Notes: generated by a model from the sequence alone, not told the origin. 41,498 bases of DNA from Rickettsiales bacterium (GCA_031288835.1 JAITQO010000008.1:1-41498), one strand, 5' to 3'; positions 1 through 8,810 are shown, numbered from the stretch's first letter. A program made the numbers and translations.

Positions 1-176
1 GTCCCGAATCCGAACAGTTCCGCGGGGTTCGTATTATTCGTAGAGATATAAATCGCTCCGACAGGATATATGCTCCTGATAGAACCGCTGTATAACTGGC
101 ACAGTTTCTCAGCAGGCGCATGCGATATTATCAACGCAAGAGCGAAAGTCAAAATCAATATCTTTGCTGTTCTCAT
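1..176 (-). CDS. Secreted protein, 5' part only (cut by window edge)
   Basis: The first 58 codons of a gene running off the left edge. The start is the ATG at 174-176. Residues 1-22 form a typical signal peptide (MRTAK, then a hydrophobic run ending SHAPA), so the product should be exported. The mature part contains YPVGAIYIS followed by NTNPAELFG, a motif I know from phage tail or baseplate-associated proteins, where it precedes a GTWE-type sequence. Finding it behind a signal peptide is odd. The gene lies about 40 bases downstream of a structured RNA with a terminator hairpin, so that element could control it. The function of the whole protein cannot be judged from this fragment. Confidence 0.6.
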   Translation of the reverse strand, partial: MRTAKILILTFALALIISHAPAEKLCQLYSGSIRSIYPVGAIYISTNNTNPAELFGFG

Positions 177-215
177 TATCTTTGGCCCTTTTTGCCCGTA
201 TTCACCAGATACGCA

Positions 216-243
216 TAAAAACCACCAAAAAACTGGTGGTTGG
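216..243 (-). terminator. Terminator hairpin ending the structured RNA
   Basis: Read on the minus strand, ACCACC (240-235) and GGTGGT (226-221) form a hairpin with a T-rich loop, followed by a run of T (220-217). It lies 40 bases before the ATG of the secreted protein. It can end a free-standing RNA or act as an attenuator. Its 5' arm overlaps bases that close the long stem of the preceding structured RNA, so the two folds compete. Confidence 0.55.
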
Positions 244-381
244 AGTTTAAGAACAATCCTGAGAATTGCGTGCATTATTCAATATATTCTGCACACTCCA
301 ACCATAAGTTGGAGTATTTTTTGTCCCTTCGGACACCCAGGATAGGGTTCTTAAGCCCAACACAGGAACGCCCTGCGTCAA
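244..381 (-). ncRNA. Structured RNA, four-way junction (unassigned family)
   Basis: Read on the minus strand from about 381. A closing stem pairs 363-347 (GTGTTGG, then CTTAAGAAC) with 254-236. It is continued by an inner stem, 343-336 (ATCCTGGG) with 263-256 (CTCAGGAT). Inside are three consecutive hairpins: 335-322 (TGTCC/GGACA, loop GAAG), 315-295 (ACTCCAAC/GTTGGAGT) and 294-270 (GTGCA/TGCAC). The long-range pairing is extensive and the hairpins abut, which is unlikely by chance. A promoter lies at 388-414 and a terminator at 216-243, giving about 165 nt. That length is close to 6S RNA, but the multibranched fold does not match the 6S rod. I found no SRP GGAAG/AGCAG motif, no tmRNA T-loop and no SAM-I box. 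It is either an independent small RNA or a switch controlling the secreted gene downstream. Confidence 0.5.
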
Positions 382-387
382 TTGAAT

Positions 388-414
388 ATTATAACTTTAT
401 TGAAAAAAATGCAA
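388..414 (-). promoter_or_regulatory. Promoter for the structured RNA
   Basis: Minus strand: a perfect -10 TATAAT (393-388) with -35 TTGCAT (414-409), or ATTGCA one base further, at a short spacing of 15-16. It lies just after the surA-like stop codon. Transcription would start near 381, at the 5' end of the structured RNA. Confidence 0.5.
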
Positions 415-424
415 TAAAAAAGTT

Positions 425-1255
425 TCAGTTGATCACTGCCTTGCGGCGCAATTGTTTCAGCAACTGGTCGGATTGAAACAACGCGCGTTTGTAAATCGCA
501 TTCTGCCTTACCGCTTCGTCCATTTTTTTCCATTCGTCGGTCTTTTTCCTATTGCAAACAAGAACCGTTTTCTTGCCTTTCAACGGGGACCATGTAAAAT
601 CCGCCAACCCGACGAACTGTTCGCGCAATTCGGGCGCCAATTCATACTCAAGCGCGGCGATTCTCTGCGGCTCGCCCCCCAGCTTTCTCGCCATCGCCTC
701 CGCCTCGGCGCAAGATTTCGGCTTTTCCAATTTCTTGTAAATATCCTTGGGCACATCGACCAAACGGATGAACGTCATGTCATACGGCAGACCCCGCGCG
801 CGCTCAAGGTCATTCATCTCATCGGCGATTTCCTTCTCGCCGACAGAAATGGACGGCACTATTGTCCGCATGATTGTCATCTGCCAGGCAAGCGTCGCGC
901 GAGTGAATAATTTCATCTGCGGATTGTCCTTGTGCTCTTTCATCGAAGCGGCGACTTCCTTTTCGTCGGGCTCAATCTTAAACTGCTTCGCATATTCAAG
1001 TTTTATGTAATCCTCGATAATCGCCTCTTTTGCCCTTTCGCGGTTATCCAGCGAAGCGGGCATTATTTTCGTCCGCTCGGTTATGTCGGCGTCGGTGACC
1101 GGGTTCCCGTTCACGCTCGCGACAACCTTCACCGCATTTGCGTCAAAAGAGACAAGGGACAAGAGGCAGAGGACAAGAACGAGCACACTCTTGTTTCTTG
1201 TTTCTTGTTTCTTCTCAGTCACCGCCTGTCTATTGCTCCTTGTCTTTTGTCCCAT
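425..1255 (-). CDS. SurA-like periplasmic chaperone, no clear PPIase domain
   Basis: A 276-residue exported protein. A charged N-terminus is followed by a hydrophobic signal segment (about residues 22-41, ending DANA), then VVASVNGNPVTDADI, the typical start of the SurA N-terminal chaperone domain. Helical segments follow, with IEDYIKLEYAKQF matching the usual SurA ID.LI...L sequence. I see no parvulin rotamase domain after it, and the protein is much shorter than E. coli SurA (428 aa), so it probably acts as a chaperone only. It starts two bases after lptD, the usual alphaproteobacterial neighbour, which supports a role in delivering outer-membrane proteins, LptD among them. The gene name is withheld because the catalytic domain is missing. 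Confidence 0.7.
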   Translation of the reverse strand: MGQKTRSNRQAVTEKKQETRNKSVLVLVLCLLSLVSFDANAVKVVASVNGNPVTDADITERTKIMPASLDNRERAKEAIIEDYIKLEYAKQFKIEPDEKEVAASMKEHKDNPQMKLFTRATLAWQMTIMRTIVPSISVGEKEIADEMNDLERARGLPYDMTFIRLVDVPKDIYKKLEKPKSCAEAEAMARKLGGEPQRIAALEYELAPELREQFVGLADFTWSPLKGKKTVLVCNRKKTDEWKKMDEAVRQNAIYKRALFQSDQLLKQLRRKAVIN

Positions 1256-1257
1256 GA

Positions 1258-3273
1258 TTATTTCCCCATTTTTATGGAAAACTTCAGCTTCAACGACTTT
1301 ACCCCCTTGAAGTCATACTCGCTGTTGCCGACGTATGTCTTCAAGGCATTGTCGACATTATACACCAATCCTATGATATAGCATGGATGCTCGTAATACA
1401 ACCCCGCGTTATACCTCTGCGCGATTCGGTTTGTGAAATTATAAACCCCGCTGGCGCGGAACGCCAGCCTGTCCGTAAAATGAGCGCCAACCCCGAACAC
1501 CGCCTCGGAAATGTCGGCGTCGTCGATATAGGCGTCGCTCGCCCGCGAGAAATGAACAGCCCAAATGTATCCAACGCTGACATAACTGCGGCCGCCGAGT
1601 CTCACATCGGTCTCCAAATGCCGCAGGCCCCAGTCGCCTTTGTCAAAGCGGAACCTGTTCGTTACGTTCAGCCATGCGGACGGACTGATGGAAACCCGCC
1701 CGACAACGTCGCTCGCGCCGTTGCGGTATCCGCTGTTTGTGTCCTCAGGCTCGCCCGCGGTATCGAAATCATAGGTCTGCCCGACAAACACCTCGGCGCT
1801 TCTGCCCTCGGAGTTGTATCCTGTCCACGACACGCCATAATCCGCATACGTTCCGTTCACCCACAAGTCGTATCCGGAATATCTGTTGTTCACAAACAAA
1901 GACGCGTCCGAAAGCAGGGCGCCGGTCGAATCCATGTTCGCAAAGCTGCTGTTGTTTGATTTGCCCATTATCGTCAGGCGCGCCTTGGGCTTTACGACCT
2001 GCGTCCAGCCGCCGCCGTCCTTCACGAACGGCATTTCCCAGTCGATATACCCGCTGGTCAGAATGCGACCGGCATCTCCGTCGGGCGCATTTGCAACATT
2101 GTCGTATTGATAGTAATCGCTGCGGACGGCCGCGGACAGCGTCCACTTCTGCCATGCCGCCTCAATCGGCGCGATGATACGCGCCTCGCCTATGGCGCGG
2201 TTCATTGAGGAGTCGTTCTTGACGTCGGATATGCGCATCACGTCGCCAACGAATTGCGAATACAGGTTGTCCGCAATTCCGACCTGATACGTCCCGTGTA
2301 TTTTGGGCAATATGTCGCCCTTTGGCAGCGGAATGCCGCTTGTGCCAATATCCTGGCGCAAGTCCTGGAATATGTTCGCTTCGACGGTCGCATATCCGCG
2401 CTCGGCGAACATTTCCAAGCGCGCGTTGGATTCCAAAAACGGCTGGTCGCCGTAAAATCCGTATTTTTGCAAATACGTGTCGTCCGACGTCTGCTGCACC
2501 GACGCCAAAAGGCGCATGTTCTCGCCAAGCTCGACGATTTCCTTGTGAAACAAATGCCATCGGTTCAGGCCGTCCTTTGTATACGTGTATGACCCCGCCG
2601 TATCGAAACTCGCATGCTCCAGGCGCAATCTGTGTTCGGCCATCAAAAGCGGATTTTCGCGCATCAGATACGCGCCCGTCAAAGTCATGTCATGATTTGC
2701 GGAAAAATTCAGATACAGCGGGACGTCTATCCGCGTTCCCAGGTCGGAAGCCGACCCGAACTCGGGAATCAGCAGGCCCGAGCGATACTTTACCGTCGGG
2801 TCCGGCTGCGCGAAATAAGGCAGATAAAAAACCGGAACGCCATACATGTCGAACCAAAAGTTATAAAAATACATGTTCTTTTTGTCGCTGTCGTGCTTCA
2901 TGTCGGTCGCGTGAACCGTCCAGGCGTTGCCGAACGAATCGCAGTTATGGCACGCGGTATACGTCACATTCTCCGCCCGCGTCAGATTTCCGGACTTGCT
3001 CAGGGTTTCGGCTGTCATCAGCGTGCGCTTATCCCATTCGACGAGCAGATGCTTTCCGTCGGCCCTGCCCTTGGACGCATATGCGTCCACAAGCGTCAGT
3101 TTCTCGCCGGACTTTCCGATGACCTCCGTCTTCCCGCCGGTTTTTATTTCTCCGGATTTCACATTGTAATTTATTTTTTCGGCATTGATTTCCTTGTATT
3201 CCACAACCTCGGCGCGGCACGCCGCGGAATAAAAAAAGAAAACCGAAAGGAAGATTATTTTCTTAAAAACCAT
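1258..3273 (-). CDS. lptD: LPS-assembly protein LptD
   Basis: A 671-residue outer-membrane protein that, with LptE, inserts lipopolysaccharide into the outer leaflet. It has a signal peptide (residues 1-21, ending CRA), then an OstA-type N-terminal domain (about 25-110) and the LptD hallmark region YTACHNCDSFGNAW (about 106-119), GVPVFYLPYFAQPDP and SGLLIPEFG. The rest is a long beta-barrel. The C-terminus ends in charged residues, not the usual aromatic. The start overlaps the end of lptG by 19 bases, and the stop is two bases before the surA-like gene, so the three form one envelope-assembly operon. LptD is usually 750 or more residues, so this is a compact version. Confidence 0.93.
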   Translation of the reverse strand: MVFKKIIFLSVFFFYSAACRAEVVEYKEINAEKINYNVKSGEIKTGGKTEVIGKSGEKLTLVDAYASKGRADGKHLLVEWDKRTLMTAETLSKSGNLTRAENVTYTACHNCDSFGNAWTVHATDMKHDSDKKNMYFYNFWFDMYGVPVFYLPYFAQPDPTVKYRSGLLIPEFGSASDLGTRIDVPLYLNFSANHDMTLTGAYLMRENPLLMAEHRLRLEHASFDTAGSYTYTKDGLNRWHLFHKEIVELGENMRLLASVQQTSDDTYLQKYGFYGDQPFLESNARLEMFAERGYATVEANIFQDLRQDIGTSGIPLPKGDILPKIHGTYQVGIADNLYSQFVGDVMRISDVKNDSSMNRAIGEARIIAPIEAAWQKWTLSAAVRSDYYQYDNVANAPDGDAGRILTSGYIDWEMPFVKDGGGWTQVVKPKARLTIMGKSNNSSFANMDSTGALLSDASLFVNNRYSGYDLWVNGTYADYGVSWTGYNSEGRSAEVFVGQTYDFDTAGEPEDTNSGYRNGASDVVGRVSISPSAWLNVTNRFRFDKGDWGLRHLETDVRLGGRSYVSVGYIWAVHFSRASDAYIDDADISEAVFGVGAHFTDRLAFRASGVYNFTNRIAQRYNAGLYYEHPCYIIGLVYNVDNALKTYVGNSEYDFKGVKSLKLKFSIKMGK

Positions 3274-4316
3274 AGCAATCCGGCAATAATCATCACCTGC
3301 CCCAGGCCCAGATAAAACAAGCCGCCCAGCGTTGAAATCGACGACGCTGTGGATATGAAGGCCATCTCCGCGCCGACCATCGCCACGGAGCCTATTGCCG
3401 CCGAATAACTCGCGTGGCGGCGCAATATGTTCGTTTTCAGAAGCGCCGCCATCGCAATCAGGACAAACAGCAAATCCAGCAGCGGCGATAAAAACCTATT
3501 CGCCGCTTCGGATACGATTTTCGTCCGCGACCGGACGGAATGGCCTTCCAGAGACGACATCATTTTCAGCAGTTCGCCAGTCGAAACACGGCGCGGGCGC
3601 AGGGATTTGCTCTCGTCCGCCCCACCCATGTCCATATCCATCTCCGCTCCGTCGAAAGTCCCGATTGTAACGCCGTATTTTCCCGCGGTCTGAAATCCGC
3701 CGGAACCCATCGCGATGGACATGCCCTTGGGCGTGCTGACCAGCTTGCCATTCTCCGCGGTTATGACCCTCTCGTCGCTGCTGCGCCGGTCGACCATTGT
3801 TATTCCGGCGAGGTCCTTGCGGTTGATTTGCTCAATATAAATCACGACGCCGGACGTCAGTTGGTTGAAGGCCGATTCCTTCAGTTTCAGGTTGCCCAAT
3901 CCATAGCGCAGATTCCACTGCGCGCTGTAAAACATGTCCTGCGACCTTGGCACAATCCACAGGTTCATCGCGAAATGCAAGGCCATGACTATTGCGCCTA
4001 TTGCAACGGCGGGGCGCGCGATTTCAAATGGGGACAGACCGCTGGCCATGCATACGGCGATTTCGTTGTTCTCAATCATCCTACTGTGGATGAACATGAC
4101 CGCGAGGAATATGACGAACGGCGCTATTATGCCGATCAGCATGGGGAACGTCCAGAATGACATTCCTATGAATCCGGCGACGTCGACGCCGTATTTGATA
4201 ATAAGTTTCATAAGCAGCAGGATCTGCACCATCCAGGACAGGCCGCCCAGCACCAGGCCGAACCCGACGAACGCCGTCCAAACCTGCCTCGAAAAATATC
4301 CGCCCAGCACTTTCAT
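3255..4316 (-). CDS. lptG: LPS export permease LptG
   Basis: A 353-residue inner-membrane permease of the LptF/LptG (YjgP/YjgQ) family, part of the LptBFGC transporter that lifts LPS from the inner membrane. Two N-terminal membrane segments (about residues 10-30 and 55-75), a periplasmic jellyroll-like middle (about 130-260) and three C-terminal segments (from about 265) fit the family. No lptF lies upstream, although lptF and lptG are usually adjacent, so its partner must be elsewhere. LptG is assigned over LptF because lptD follows directly. The promoter ends so close to the ATG that the transcript would have a leader of about ten bases. Confidence 0.87.
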   Translation of the reverse strand: MKVLGGYFSRQVWTAFVGFGLVLGGLSWMVQILLLMKLIIKYGVDVAGFIGMSFWTFPMLIGIIAPFVIFLAVMFIHSRMIENNEIAVCMASGLSPFEIARPAVAIGAIVMALHFAMNLWIVPRSQDMFYSAQWNLRYGLGNLKLKESAFNQLTSGVVIYIEQINRKDLAGITMVDRRSSDERVITAENGKLVSTPKGMSIAMGSGGFQTAGKYGVTIGTFDGAEMDMDMGGADESKSLRPRRVSTGELLKMMSSLEGHSVRSRTKIVSEAANRFLSPLLDLLFVLIAMAALLKTNILRRHASYSAAIGSVAMVGAEMAFISTASSISTLGGLFYLGLGQVMIIAGLLWFLRK

Positions 4317-4331
4317 ATACCAGTAATTTGA

Positions 4332-4360
4332 ATTATACCCTTGCGAATCGGAAAAAACAA
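4332..4360 (-). promoter_or_regulatory. Promoter of the lptG-lptD-surA operon
   Basis: Minus strand: -35 TTGTTT (4360-4355), a 17-base spacer and -10 TATAAT (4337-4332). The predicted start, near 4325, is only about ten bases before the lptG ATG. The whole element overlaps the oppositely directed nusA promoter, so the two should compete for RNA polymerase. Confidence 0.65.
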
Positions 4361-4369
4361 TATTATAAT
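4341..4369 (+). promoter_or_regulatory. Promoter of the nusA-infB operon
   Basis: Plus strand: -35 TTGCGA (4341-4346), a 17-base spacer and -10 TATAAT (4364-4369). It leaves a leader of about 147 bases before nusA and overlaps the divergent lptG promoter. Confidence 0.75.
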
Positions 4370-4375
4370 GGAGCC

Positions 4376-4522
4376 GTTCTTGAAAGTTTTTTTAAGAGCG
4401 GGGGCAAAAAACCTCCGCTTCTTTAATGAGGGAAGCGAATGAAAACTGGCTGCGCCGGGAAAAACAAGCCATAACCGGAAACAAAGAACAAGCGAAGCGA
4501 ACATAAAAAAGGAGCGTGAAAA
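4376..4522 (+). promoter_or_regulatory. nusA leader with strong hairpin and short upstream frame
   Basis: The leader carries a hairpin: AAGAGCGGGGG (4394-4404) pairs with CCTCCGCTTCTT (4412-4423) around an A-rich loop. It lacks a T-run, so it is not a standard terminator. A 26-codon frame starts just after it (ATG 4426, stop 4504-4506) but has no evident ribosome-binding site. nusA itself has AAGGAGCG eight bases before its ATG. A leader of this kind could allow autoregulation by NusA, which is inference. Confidence 0.4.
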
Positions 4523-6076
4523 ATGTCTGAAATAATATCCATGCCGCGCCAGGATTTGCTGCTTGGCATAAAATCAATCGCCACGGAAAAGATTATCGAC
4601 GAAGAAATCGTATTTGAATCGCTGGAGCAGGCGATTGTCAAAATAGCAAAGCAGAAATACGGCGAGGAATGGAATATTGACGTGAAAATAGACCGCAAGA
4701 ACGGCGCCATCATCGTGCGGCGGCTGTTCGACGTCATCAACAATCCCGCGGAAATCGGCGAGGAATACAACGCGTTCACAATGCTGACCGTCGATGAGGC
4801 GAAAAGATATGCCGAAAGCCCAAAAGTCGGCGATGTGATTTCGGACAGGCTGCCCGAGCCGGATTTCGGCCGTATGGCGTTCCAAACGGCAAAACAGATT
4901 ATGACCGCGCGCGTGCGCGACGCCGAAAAGGGGCGGCAGTATGAAGAGTTCAAAGATAACATCGGCGACATCGTTTCCGGCGTTGTGAAGCGCAACGAAT
5001 ATGGAAACGTCTTCATAGACATAAACGGCAAGGCCGAAGGGTATTTGCGCGCGACGGAACTGATTCCTGGCGAAAGGCTTCAGGTCGGAGACCGCGTGCG
5101 CGCGCTGATTCTCGACGTCGTGCGCTCGAACTCCCAGCCGCAAATCCTGCTCACCCGCACGCACCCGATGTTCATGGAAAGACTGTTCTTCCAAGAGGTG
5201 CCGGAAATATACGAGGGACTGATTAAAATCCGCTCGGTCGCTCGCGCGCCGGGCAGCCATGCGAAAATCGCCGTGTCGACGGACGACCCGTCCATCGACC
5301 CGGTCGGAATGACGGTCGGAATAAAAGGAACCCGCATCCAGCCGGTAATCAACGAATGTCATGGCGAGAAAATAGACGTGATATTGTATTCGGACGACCC
5401 GGCGCCATACATAGTGAACGCGATTTCGCCGGCAAAGGTCGCGCGAATTGTGGTCGACGAAGACACCCACACCGCGATTGTCGTCGTGAACGAAGACCAG
5501 CAGTCGTTGGCAATCGGACGCCGCGGGCAGAACGTGCGCTTGGCGTCCCACCTGACCGGATGGAACATCGACGTCATGAACGAGCAGCAGGAGCAGGAGC
5601 ATCGCGCGAAGGAGACCAAGGAAAAAACGGAACTGTTCATGGCCGGCCTGGACGTCGACGAGATGGTTGCGAAAATCCTGATTGGCGAGGGATTCCGGAC
5701 GATAGAGGAAATAGCGTTCGTCGATATTTCTGAACTGGCGGGCATAGACGGATTCGACAACGACCTGGCGGCGGAAATGCAGAACCGCGCCAAGGCGTTC
5801 ATCGCAAAGAAAGAGAAGGAGTATATTGAGCAGGCGAAGGAACTCAAAATCGAGGATTCGCTGCGCGATTTCGGATTCATAAAGCGCGAGGTCATCCTGA
5901 CGCTCGGGCGCAACGGCGTCCGGTCGATTGAAGACCTCGCCGATTTGGACACCGAGGAGCTGATTGCGATTCTGGGCGCCGACAACATGAGCGAGCATCT
6001 TGCCGGGCGCATAATCATGAAGGCGCGCGAAATCGCATACAATATCGGAGTAGAGGAAGAATCACAGGCGGAATAA
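4523..6076 (+). CDS. nusA: Transcription termination/antitermination factor NusA
   Basis: A 517-residue RNA polymerase-binding factor that controls pausing, termination and antitermination. In order: the N-terminal polymerase-binding domain (1-130), an S1 domain (about 140-200, with GNVFIDINGKAEGYL), KH1 with the GIKGTRIQPV loop (about 270) and KH2 with IGRRGQNVRLA (about 330). Two C-terminal helix-hairpin-helix acidic repeats follow (about 365-500), as in E. coli NusA and of similar length. The ATG follows a strong AAGGAG. infB begins two bases after the stop. The usual neighbours rimP (upstream) and ylxR (between nusA and infB) are absent. Confidence 0.96.
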   Translation: MSEIISMPRQDLLLGIKSIATEKIIDEEIVFESLEQAIVKIAKQKYGEEWNIDVKIDRKNGAIIVRRLFDVINNPAEIGEEYNAFTMLTVDEAKRYAESPKVGDVISDRLPEPDFGRMAFQTAKQIMTARVRDAEKGRQYEEFKDNIGDIVSGVVKRNEYGNVFIDINGKAEGYLRATELIPGERLQVGDRVRALILDVVRSNSQPQILLTRTHPMFMERLFFQEVPEIYEGLIKIRSVARAPGSHAKIAVSTDDPSIDPVGMTVGIKGTRIQPVINECHGEKIDVILYSDDPAPYIVNAISPAKVARIVVDEDTHTAIVVVNEDQQSLAIGRRGQNVRLASHLTGWNIDVMNEQQEQEHRAKETKEKTELFMAGLDVDEMVAKILIGEGFRTIEEIAFVDISELAGIDGFDNDLAAEMQNRAKAFIAKKEKEYIEQAKELKIEDSLRDFGFIKREVILTLGRNGVRSIEDLADLDTEELIAILGADNMSEHLAGRIIMKAREIAYNIGVEEESQAE

Positions 6077-6078
6077 AA

Positions 6079-8409
6079 ATGGCGACATTGACGTTAAAGA
6101 AATCGGTGAACAAGGATTCGGTCGTTTCGAAAAAAGGCGACACGGTTTTTGTGGAGCGCAAGCGGACGATAACGATGCCGGGGCAGAACCTGCTGCGCGA
6201 AGCGCCGAAAACTCCAAACTCGCAAAGGTCGGCGCAGGACGAAAAACTGCGCGCGATTCTGGCCGCGGCGAAGGAACGCGAGGACGAGCGCAGAAAAAAA
6301 CAAGAGGAAGAAGACGCCTTGCGCAACCAGCGCGACATGGAAATCGCGGCGGAAAAAGAAAACTACGCGGCGGTGAAGGAAAAATTGTCCCAATGGCAGA
6401 ACTCGGACAAGCCCGAGACGGACGAAGCCGCGCGCAGGTTCAGCCCGGTCGCCCCGAAAAAGTTCGAAGCCGAGGACGCGCAGAAAAAAGAAAAGAAAAA
6501 AACGACCGACTTTTCCAAACGAAAAATCTCCGTCCGCGACATCGTCATGGATGACGGCGCCGACGATGTGGAGCTGCGCGAAGAGCATCGCCGCAGCGAG
6601 GCGTCGATACGCAGATTCCGCGAAAAGGCGCGCGCGATGTTCAGACCGGCGCAGAAAATCGAGCGCGAGGTTACAATCGGAGATTCAATCACCGTGAAGG
6701 ACTTGGCGCTGGGAATGGCGGAAAAGGTCGGAAACGTCATAAAGAAACTGATGGAAATGGGCATGATGGCTTCGCAGAACCAGTCTCTCGACGCGGACAC
6801 CGCGGAACTGGTCGCGACGGAGTTCGGAGCGAAGATAAAGCGCGTTTCGGAAAAGCCGTTCGCGGATTTGCTGGAACAGGAGCCGAATCCGGAAAACATG
6901 AAGCGGCGCGCACCGATAATAACTGTTGTCGGCCACGTGGACCATGGAAAAACATCGCTTCTCGACGCGTTCCGCGACGCAAACGTGGCGGCGGGCGAGG
7001 CTGGCGGAATCACGCAGCATATCGCGGCATATGAGGTTAAATCAAAATCCGGAAAAATGATTACCTTCCTAGATACCCCGGGGCACGAGACATTTTCGGC
7101 GATGCGGGCGCGCGGCGCGCAACTTGCCGACATAGTCGTTCTGGTCGTCGCGGCGAACGATTCCGTAAAGCCGCAGACCATCGAAGCGCTGAACCATATC
7201 CGCGCGGCAAAGGTTCCGTTCATAATCGCGATAAATAAAATAGACCTGCCCAACGCGAATCCGCAAAAGGTGAAAACCGATTTGCTGCAGCATGAGGTTC
7301 AGGTCGAAGACATGGGCGGCGACGTCCAATCCGTCGAAATATCCGCAAAGGACAAAATCAATCTGGATAAACTGGAAGATGCGATTTTACTGCAGGCGGA
7401 CATGATGGACCTTAGGGCCGATTCGGACATGCCGGCGCAGGCGGTGGTGGTAGAGGCTAAAATGGACAAAGGGCTCGGCGCCACCGCGACGGTTCTGATG
7501 AAACAGGGAACCCTCAAAATCGGAGACGTGTTCGTCGTGGGCGAAACGTGGGGACGCGTCCGCGGGCTCGTCAGTTCCGCGGGCGTCCGGGTAAGGGAAA
7601 TAAAACCGGCCGAGCCGGCTGTGATTCTGGGATTGTTGGCTGTTCCGCTCGCAGGAGATGAATTGCGCGGGCTGGAAACCGAAGCGCAGGCGCGCGTGGT
7701 CGCCGCATACCGCGCCGAAAAGGCGAAGTCGCTGGCGAACGTCGCGAAGAAATCGTCGCTGGAGGAACTGTTCGCCCACAAGGACGAGGCGAAAAAAATG
7801 TCGCTGCCGGTGGTGCTTCGCGCCGACGCGCAGGGCTCGGCCGAGGCAATCCGCGACATGCTTTCCGACATCGAATCGGACAAGGCGAAGATTGAAATCA
7901 TGTCCGCCGGCGTCGGTCAAATCACCGAAAGCGACGTGCGCCTGGCCGCGGCGTCGAAAGGAATCATCATCGCGTTCAACGTGCGCGGCGACGGGACGGT
8001 GCGGGACCTTGCGCGGGAGCTTTCCGTCGACATCAGATACCATTCGATAGTATATCGAATAACTGACGAGCTGAAGGAAATACTTGCGGGCAAACTTGCG
8101 CCGGAGCGGAGGGAAAACTTCATCGGATATGCCGACGTCATTGCGCTGTTCACCGTCGGCAAGGGCGTCCGCGTCGCCGGCTGCCGCATCAGCGAGGGAA
8201 CCATAAAACGCGACGCGAACGTTCGGTTGCTCCGCGAGAACGTCGTAATTTACGACGGAAAAATCGGAATGATGAAACGCGAAAAGGACGAGGTGAAGGA
8301 GGCCGGCAAAGGGACGGAGTTCGGAATGAGCTTCGACAAATACAACGACCTCTCCGTCGGAGACCGCGTGGAATGCTATGAAATCGAACAGGTAAAGGCG
8401 ACATTATGA
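6079..8409 (+). CDS. infB: Translation initiation factor IF-2
   Basis: A 776-residue GTPase that brings initiator tRNA to the 30S subunit and promotes subunit joining. A highly charged N-terminal region (1-190) is followed by an IF2-N domain (about 195-250, starting [10 protein letters not shown]). The G domain has GHVDHGKT (about 285), DTPGHETF (G3) and NKID (G4). Domain II, domain III and the fMet-tRNA-binding C-terminal domain follow, with [12 protein letters not shown] and a final [10 protein letters not shown]. The length is normal. Translation appears coupled to nusA (two-base gap) and to the next gene (ATGA overlap). The usual followers rbfA and truB are not here. Confidence 0.97.
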   Translation: MATLTLKKSVNKDSVVSKKGDTVFVERKRTITMPGQNLLREAPKTPNSQRSAQDEKLRAILAAAKEREDERRKKQEEEDALRNQRDMEIAAEKENYAAVKEKLSQWQNSDKPETDEAARRFSPVAPKKFEAEDAQKKEKKKTTDFSKRKISVRDIVMDDGADDVELREEHRRSEASIRRFREKARAMFRPAQKIEREVTIGDSITVKDLALGMAEKVGNVIKKLMEMGMMASQNQSLDADTAELVATEFGAKIKRVSEKPFADLLEQEPNPENMKRRAPIITVVGHVDHGKTSLLDAFRDANVAAGEAGGITQHIAAYEVKSKSGKMITFLDTPGHETFSAMRARGAQLADIVVLVVAANDSVKPQTIEALNHIRAAKVPFIIAINKIDLPNANPQKVKTDLLQHEVQVEDMGGDVQSVEISAKDKINLDKLEDAILLQADMMDLRADSDMPAQAVVVEAKMDKGLGATATVLMKQGTLKIGDVFVVGETWGRVRGLVSSAGVRVREIKPAEPAVILGLLAVPLAGDELRGLETEAQARVVAAYRAEKAKSLANVAKKSSLEELFAHKDEAKKMSLPVVLRADAQGSAEAIRDMLSDIESDKAKIEIMSAGVGQITESDVRLAAASKGIIIAFNVRGDGTVRDLARELSVDIRYHSIVYRITDELKEILAGKLAPERRENFIGYADVIALFTVGKGVRVAGCRISEGTIKRDANVRLLRENVVIYDGKIGMMKREKDEVKEAGKGTEFGMSFDKYNDLSVGDRVECYEIEQVKATL

Positions 8410-8810
8410 TTTATGGAACGTTGCGGCGCGGTTCGGACATGCTGGGGGAAATAACGAAACTGGCGCGGAACAAAAACATAACCGCCGGAACATTTCAGGC
8501 GATTGGAACCCTCAGGCGCGCGGTCCTGGGATATTACGATTTCAGGCAAAAGAAATACCTTTACGCGACTGTTGATAAAAACGTGGAGCTGGTTTCCGCA
8601 ATGGGAAACTTCTCAATCAAGGACGACCTGCCCTTTCCTCACATTCATATCTCCGTATCGGACGAAAACGGAAACGTGCTAGGCGGTCATCTGTCGGATG
8701 GAAGCATAGTGAACGTATGTGAATTTTATATCTCGCCTGTCGGCGACGAATCGCTGGTCCGGAAATACGACGGGGAAACGGGACTGAGTTTATACGAAAA
8801 GAATCTCTGA
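8406..8810 (+). CDS. PPC/DUF296 domain protein
   Basis: A 134-residue protein made of a single PPC (plants and prokaryotes conserved, DUF296) domain. The marks are the N-terminal RRGSDMLGEITKLA helix, AGTFQAIGTLRRAVLGYYD, the PHIHISVSDENGNVLGGHL core and a C-terminal strand near YDGETGLSLY. The histidines in PHIH and GGHL match the metal-binding positions of bacterial members. Bacterial PPC proteins are trimers of uncertain function, and some plant members bind DNA through an extra AT-hook that is absent here. The ATG overlaps the infB stop as ATGA, so it should be made together with IF-2. This is an unusual pairing. Confidence 0.8.
   Translation: MIYGTLRRGSDMLGEITKLARNKNITAGTFQAIGTLRRAVLGYYDFRQKKYLYATVDKNVELVSAMGNFSIKDDLPFPHIHISVSDENGNVLGGHLSDGSIVNVCEFYISPVGDESLVRKYDGETGLSLYEKNL

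Noticed and set aside
216-414. Assignment of the structured RNA to 6S RNA
   Set aside because: Length and own promoter fit, but the predicted fold is a multibranched junction, not a rod with a central bubble, and no typical neighbour (zapA, fau) is present. Left unassigned.
70-476. Plus-strand frames over the left-end RNA region
   Set aside because: They cross the hairpins and the antisense of a signal-peptide gene, with no codon-use or start support.
4426-4506. 26-codon frame as a separate gene
   Set aside because: No ribosome-binding site and no recognisable leader-peptide pattern. Kept only as a note on the nusA leader.
4574-5998. Long open frame (474 codons) antisense to nusA
   Set aside because: It lies wholly within nusA on the other strand, has no ribosome-binding site and an Arg/Val/Leu-heavy composition typical of a shadow frame in codon-biased DNA.
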